A stretch of DNA of 22,878 bases. Source: Didymodactylos carnosus (Eukaryota > Rotifera > Eurotatoria > Philodinida > Philodinidae). This document shows, in pieces, positions 20,434 to 22,878 of the stretch; the stretch's first letter is position 1; every line of letters starts with the position of its first letter. The notes beneath the pieces are model-generated. The model was not told the DNA's origin, made no database searches, and saw only the letters and a program-made list of their open reading frames with translations. The stretch covers positions 1-22,878 of the forward strand of contig CAJNOQ010002732.1 of the NCBI GenBank assembly GCA_905250885.1, given 5' to 3'. The translations under genes and the position numbers were made by a program.

Positions 20434-20497
20434 CATATATATGTATATAACATACCTGTTATTATATACATATCATATATATGTATATAACAGGTAT
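20434..20497. repeat. AT-rich palindrome with embedded direct repeat
   Basis: CATATATATGTATATAACA occurs at 20434-20452 and again at 20474-20492, 40 bases apart. In between, ATACCTGTTAT...ATAACAGGTAT (20452-20497) is a nearly perfect 46-nt palindrome. It would extrude as a cruciform and is typical of unstable (TA)-rich palindromic repeats. Confidence 0.75.
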
Positions 20498-20499
20498 TA

Positions 20500-21396
20500 C
20501 GCTGATCTAAATAGCCAGTACATTTTGATCATCATCAATCAAAGGGCGTTTCTTTAATCTAAGCGCTGTTATTGTTATTTAGTCTACTCTATTGTTTTGT
20601 TTACTACCCTCAAACTATGTAATAGAATAATAAACAAAATAAGCAGGTGGGTAGGTCTCGGTGTGCCCTATCGAGTGGCTTCTGCTTTTTAAATTATGAT
20701 CAATTTTTGATGAGATAAGATACGAAATAGAGCATGACAGAATTTCACTATTCTGCATTTTCAGGGTTCGTTCTTCTTTGATAAAAAAAACGTTTTTCTG
20801 TAGTGTAATTCTGTTTAGCTGTACTTGGTTCATGTTTTCACTACCAGCTATAGTGATTCTTTTTTGCATCTGATACATAGAAACAAAATGATTGTTTGTA
20901 CAGCAGAAAACAAGAAAAAGGTGGGTGGATTTATTCACAAGTCAAAATTTCAGCGATAAAAAACACCTACATTGGAAGCATAAAATTCTATCACGGCTAA
21001 AATTCTGTCATGGTCGATACTTTGTTATATAAAGCATACCAAGAAACAATGTCTCACTTTGAGGTTCAAAATCCAGAAAAAAAAATTCTGTTTTTTGAAA
21101 TTTCGTCACGCTCTCTTTTCTATTTTTACTACAACTTTTAAGCCGTTGTTCTTATCATCACGTCATATATTGATTTTTGTGTTTAAGCCGTTGTTATTTC
21201 ACAGTGCTGATATACTGTGTGATTAAAAAGCGGAGCTAGTTTTCGCTAAAATTTGAGCGAACAACGATATAGTTGAGCGATAAATTATGATGGTAGGATC
21301 CGATACAATTGTGTAACAATTTAAAAAAGAAAAAAATTAAATATTTTGAATCAATTCATATTTCTTTTGATATAAGAATTTTTTAATAAATTGTAT
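20500..21396. other. Spacer before the insulin-like gene
   Basis: A minus-strand frame at 20615-20938 is open for 107 codons but begins with GTG; the first ATG is at codon 21. It contains QKRITIAGSENMNQVQLNRI and no domain I know, and its 3' end overlaps the repeat-like TATCGAGTGG motif. Two tandem 17-mers (TAAAATTCT(A/G)TCA(C/T)GG) lie at 20981-21013, and TTTAAGCCGTTGTT is repeated at 21137-21150 and 21182-21195. None amounts to a supported gene. Confidence 0.45.
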
Positions 21397-21402
21397 TTTA
21401 TT
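21397..21402 (-). terminator. Candidate polyA signal of the insulin-like gene
   Basis: AATAAA on the minus strand about 104 nt after the stop codon. A strong donor-like GTAAGT and an acceptor-like TTTTAG also lie between stop and hexamer, so a 3'-UTR intron or other processing is possible. Confidence 0.4.
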
Positions 21403-21505
21403 AAATGAGAATACAATTTTCAAGATTGTTTCATCATTAACAAACATACAATTATCAATAACTTACCGTACCTAAAACACTTTGAATTTGATTGAATAAA
21501 TAAGT

Positions 21506-22060
21506 TTAACTTTTTCTTGGACAATATCTTGTTAATTCTGGTATTGTACATATATTTCGACAACATGATTCTGTTAGGATTTTTGCAGATCTTGTATGAC
21601 GATAAAATGTTGTTAAAGGCGAGCTTGTTCCTGTTTTGTATGTTGCTTCTGTATATTTTTTAGCGAGTCGACAAACAAATTTTAATACAACGAGAATATT
21701 TGGTCCACATACATGATAGGCACGTTCCAAAAGACAATCTTCTACTTTATATAGTTTTTTTCTATGTTCTAATATTTCTCCTTCAGCTAATAAACTATTA
21801 TTATATTTTATCCAACATTGACCATTAATTATTCGATGTGTATAAGTAATTCCAGCATTTTTAATATGATGTGTTATTTCAGAACTTCTCACCTCTTTTG
21901 AATGAATGAATGATAATTGTTTAATATTATTCATAAATATTTCACTATTTTGATTATTTAATGATGATACATGTTTAGATAGTATTATATTTTGATTAAA
22001 AATAGAGAATAAAATAATTAAATAAATAATAATAATTTTTAAGATAAAATTATTGAACAT
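21506..22060 (-). CDS. Insulin-superfamily peptide precursor
   Basis: A secreted hormone precursor of the insulin/IGF/relaxin superfamily, 184 residues in a single exon. Residues 1-28 are a signal peptide: MFNNFILK then a long Ile/Leu-rich core. The B-chain signature is CGPNILVVLKFVC (118-130), the same 11-residue cysteine spacing and L/I-V..L..V pattern as human CGSHLVEALYLVC. The A-chain signature is CCRNICTIPELTRYC (166-180), the classic CC-x3-C-x8-C. Likely cuts are HRKK (99-102), KK (134-135) and RHTR (154-157), which would free a B chain, a short C peptide and an A chain. Unusual are about 75 residues between signal and B chain and two extra cysteines, C82 and C109, the latter inside the predicted B chain. 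The start was set at 22060 because the signal peptide follows it directly; the frame extends 13 codons further only with a TTG. Subgroup and receptor are unknown. Confidence 0.87.
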   Translation of the reverse strand: MFNNFILKIIIIYLIILFSIFNQNIILSKHVSSLNNQNSEIFMNNIKQLSFIHSKEVRSSEITHHIKNAGITYTHRIINGQCWIKYNNSLLAEGEILEHRKKLYKVEDCLLERAYHVCGPNILVVLKFVCRLAKKYTEATYKTGTSSPLTTFYRHTRSAKILTESCCRNICTIPELTRYCPRKS

Positions 22061-22770
22061 TGTAATATTTATACACTTACCAATGACAAACACATTCAAG
22101 AAAAATACAAATAAAAAATTTCAATCATACGATAGTATTGTCAATTTCTTTTCTTTAATTCACTTTTTACTTTTTCTTTTTACATATGCTTAAGCTGTAC
22201 AGCGTGAAGGACAAACAACGTTTAATGATTAATCATCTGTTTATCTAATCCTTACAACTTTTCTAACAGATAAATTAATATTTGTTTTGTTATATATATG
22301 TATGTTAATAATGTATATTTCTTTTCTAAAAAAATTTTCTCTAATTGTGGAGGTGAGAGAAAACACAAATCTTCACATTTTCTTTTCGCTTGATTTATTT
22401 TACTCGACTTATTTTAGTCTATTAATTGTTCAAATATATATTTAAGAAAAAATGACATGACTATCATCTTATACTACAGGAATTTAAAAAGTAAACGACG
22501 CCATTTTATTATTAATTTAGAAGAAAATCATTATTGATTTTTGACATAAATCCGACTTGTATAAAAAATCTTGTCAAAACAAATGTGATGATTATAGATT
22601 TATACATAAATGAAAATCCTTTTATGAAATATAAAAACTGATGTACTTATAAACTTCAGTTCAAAATTGATGGTGGCAAAATCTAATTTTATGTCATGGA
22701 TTGACGTTATATGATGCGTGACAATGCTTAGGAATATTTCATTAAATTTAATTACTATAGTCTTCTCTTA
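22061..22770. other. Upstream region of the insulin-like gene
   Basis: AT-rich DNA that should carry the promoter. A GGTAAGTGT donor-like string lies 20 nt before the start codon on the minus strand. No gene, repeat or RNA is evident. Confidence 0.45.
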
Positions 22771-22795
22771 AGGGCACTCGCGGGGCCCCCGCCGG

Positions 22796-22878
<83 letters not shown>
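22771..22878. other. GC cap and 82-nt poly-G run at the contig end
   Basis: After AT-rich DNA the sequence switches to GGGCACTCGCGGGGCCCCC and then GCCGGC, followed by G from 22797 to 22878 broken by a single C at 22828. This is very unlikely to be natural here. Two-colour sequencing chemistry reads lost signal as G, so an assembly extended by poly-G read tails is the simplest explanation. Confidence 0.8.

Noticed and set aside
20615-20938. 107-codon minus-strand frame as a gene
   Set aside because: It opens with GTG, has no domain, and ends in repeat-like sequence; kept only as a note in the spacer entry.
1-22878. Retrovirus-like or large virus-like elements, tRNA genes, rRNA, CRISPR arrays
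   Set aside because: No long terminal direct repeats, reverse transcriptase or capsid-like motifs, cloverleaf patterns, rRNA cores or regularly spaced repeats were seen by eye on either strand.

Overview
The window is nuclear DNA from a small-genome invertebrate animal. It is AT-rich, and its genes are cut by introns mostly 50-100 nt long with GT..AG ends. All five recognisable genes are metazoan. The composition, the tiny introns and the likely spliced-leader-type acceptors next to start codons fit a rotifer, perhaps a bdelloid; this is an inference and nothing in the window proves it. The right end runs into an 82-nt, almost pure G tract that looks like a contig-end artefact.

Layout. Positions 1-1348 (minus): the 5' part of TIM44, the mitochondrial import motor adaptor, running off the left edge behind a repeat-bearing intron. 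1825-2932 (minus): NDUFAF3, a complex I assembly factor with a long C-terminal extension. 2933-5118: gene-poor spacer. 5119-7212 (minus): a complete 13-exon AMSH/STAMBP-type deubiquitinase with all zinc ligands and the STAM-binding motif. 7213-14758: a 7.5-kb gene desert holding a young MITE with 126-bp inverted ends, a decayed transposase-like frame, two clusters of coding-like fragments that look like gene relics, and small hairpins. 14759-16803 (plus): VMP1, an ER scramblase of autophagy, with a long Ser/Lys/Gln-rich N-terminus. 16804-21505: spacer with a fold-back element built from GAGAACG motifs, GC-richer dispersed-repeat debris and several strong hairpins. 21506-22060 (minus): a single-exon, secreted insulin-superfamily peptide with an unusually long pre-B-chain region and extra cysteines. 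22061-22878: upstream spacer and the poly-G end.

Functional links. TIM44 and NDUFAF3 are adjacent, co-oriented mitochondrial genes. AMSH (endosomal ubiquitin removal) and VMP1 (autophagosome formation) both act in membrane traffic but are far apart and on opposite strands, so no operon is implied. The insulin-like gene is the most distinctive item. The repeats are non-autonomous DNA-transposon remains. I saw no retrovirus-like element, tRNA, rRNA or CRISPR array.
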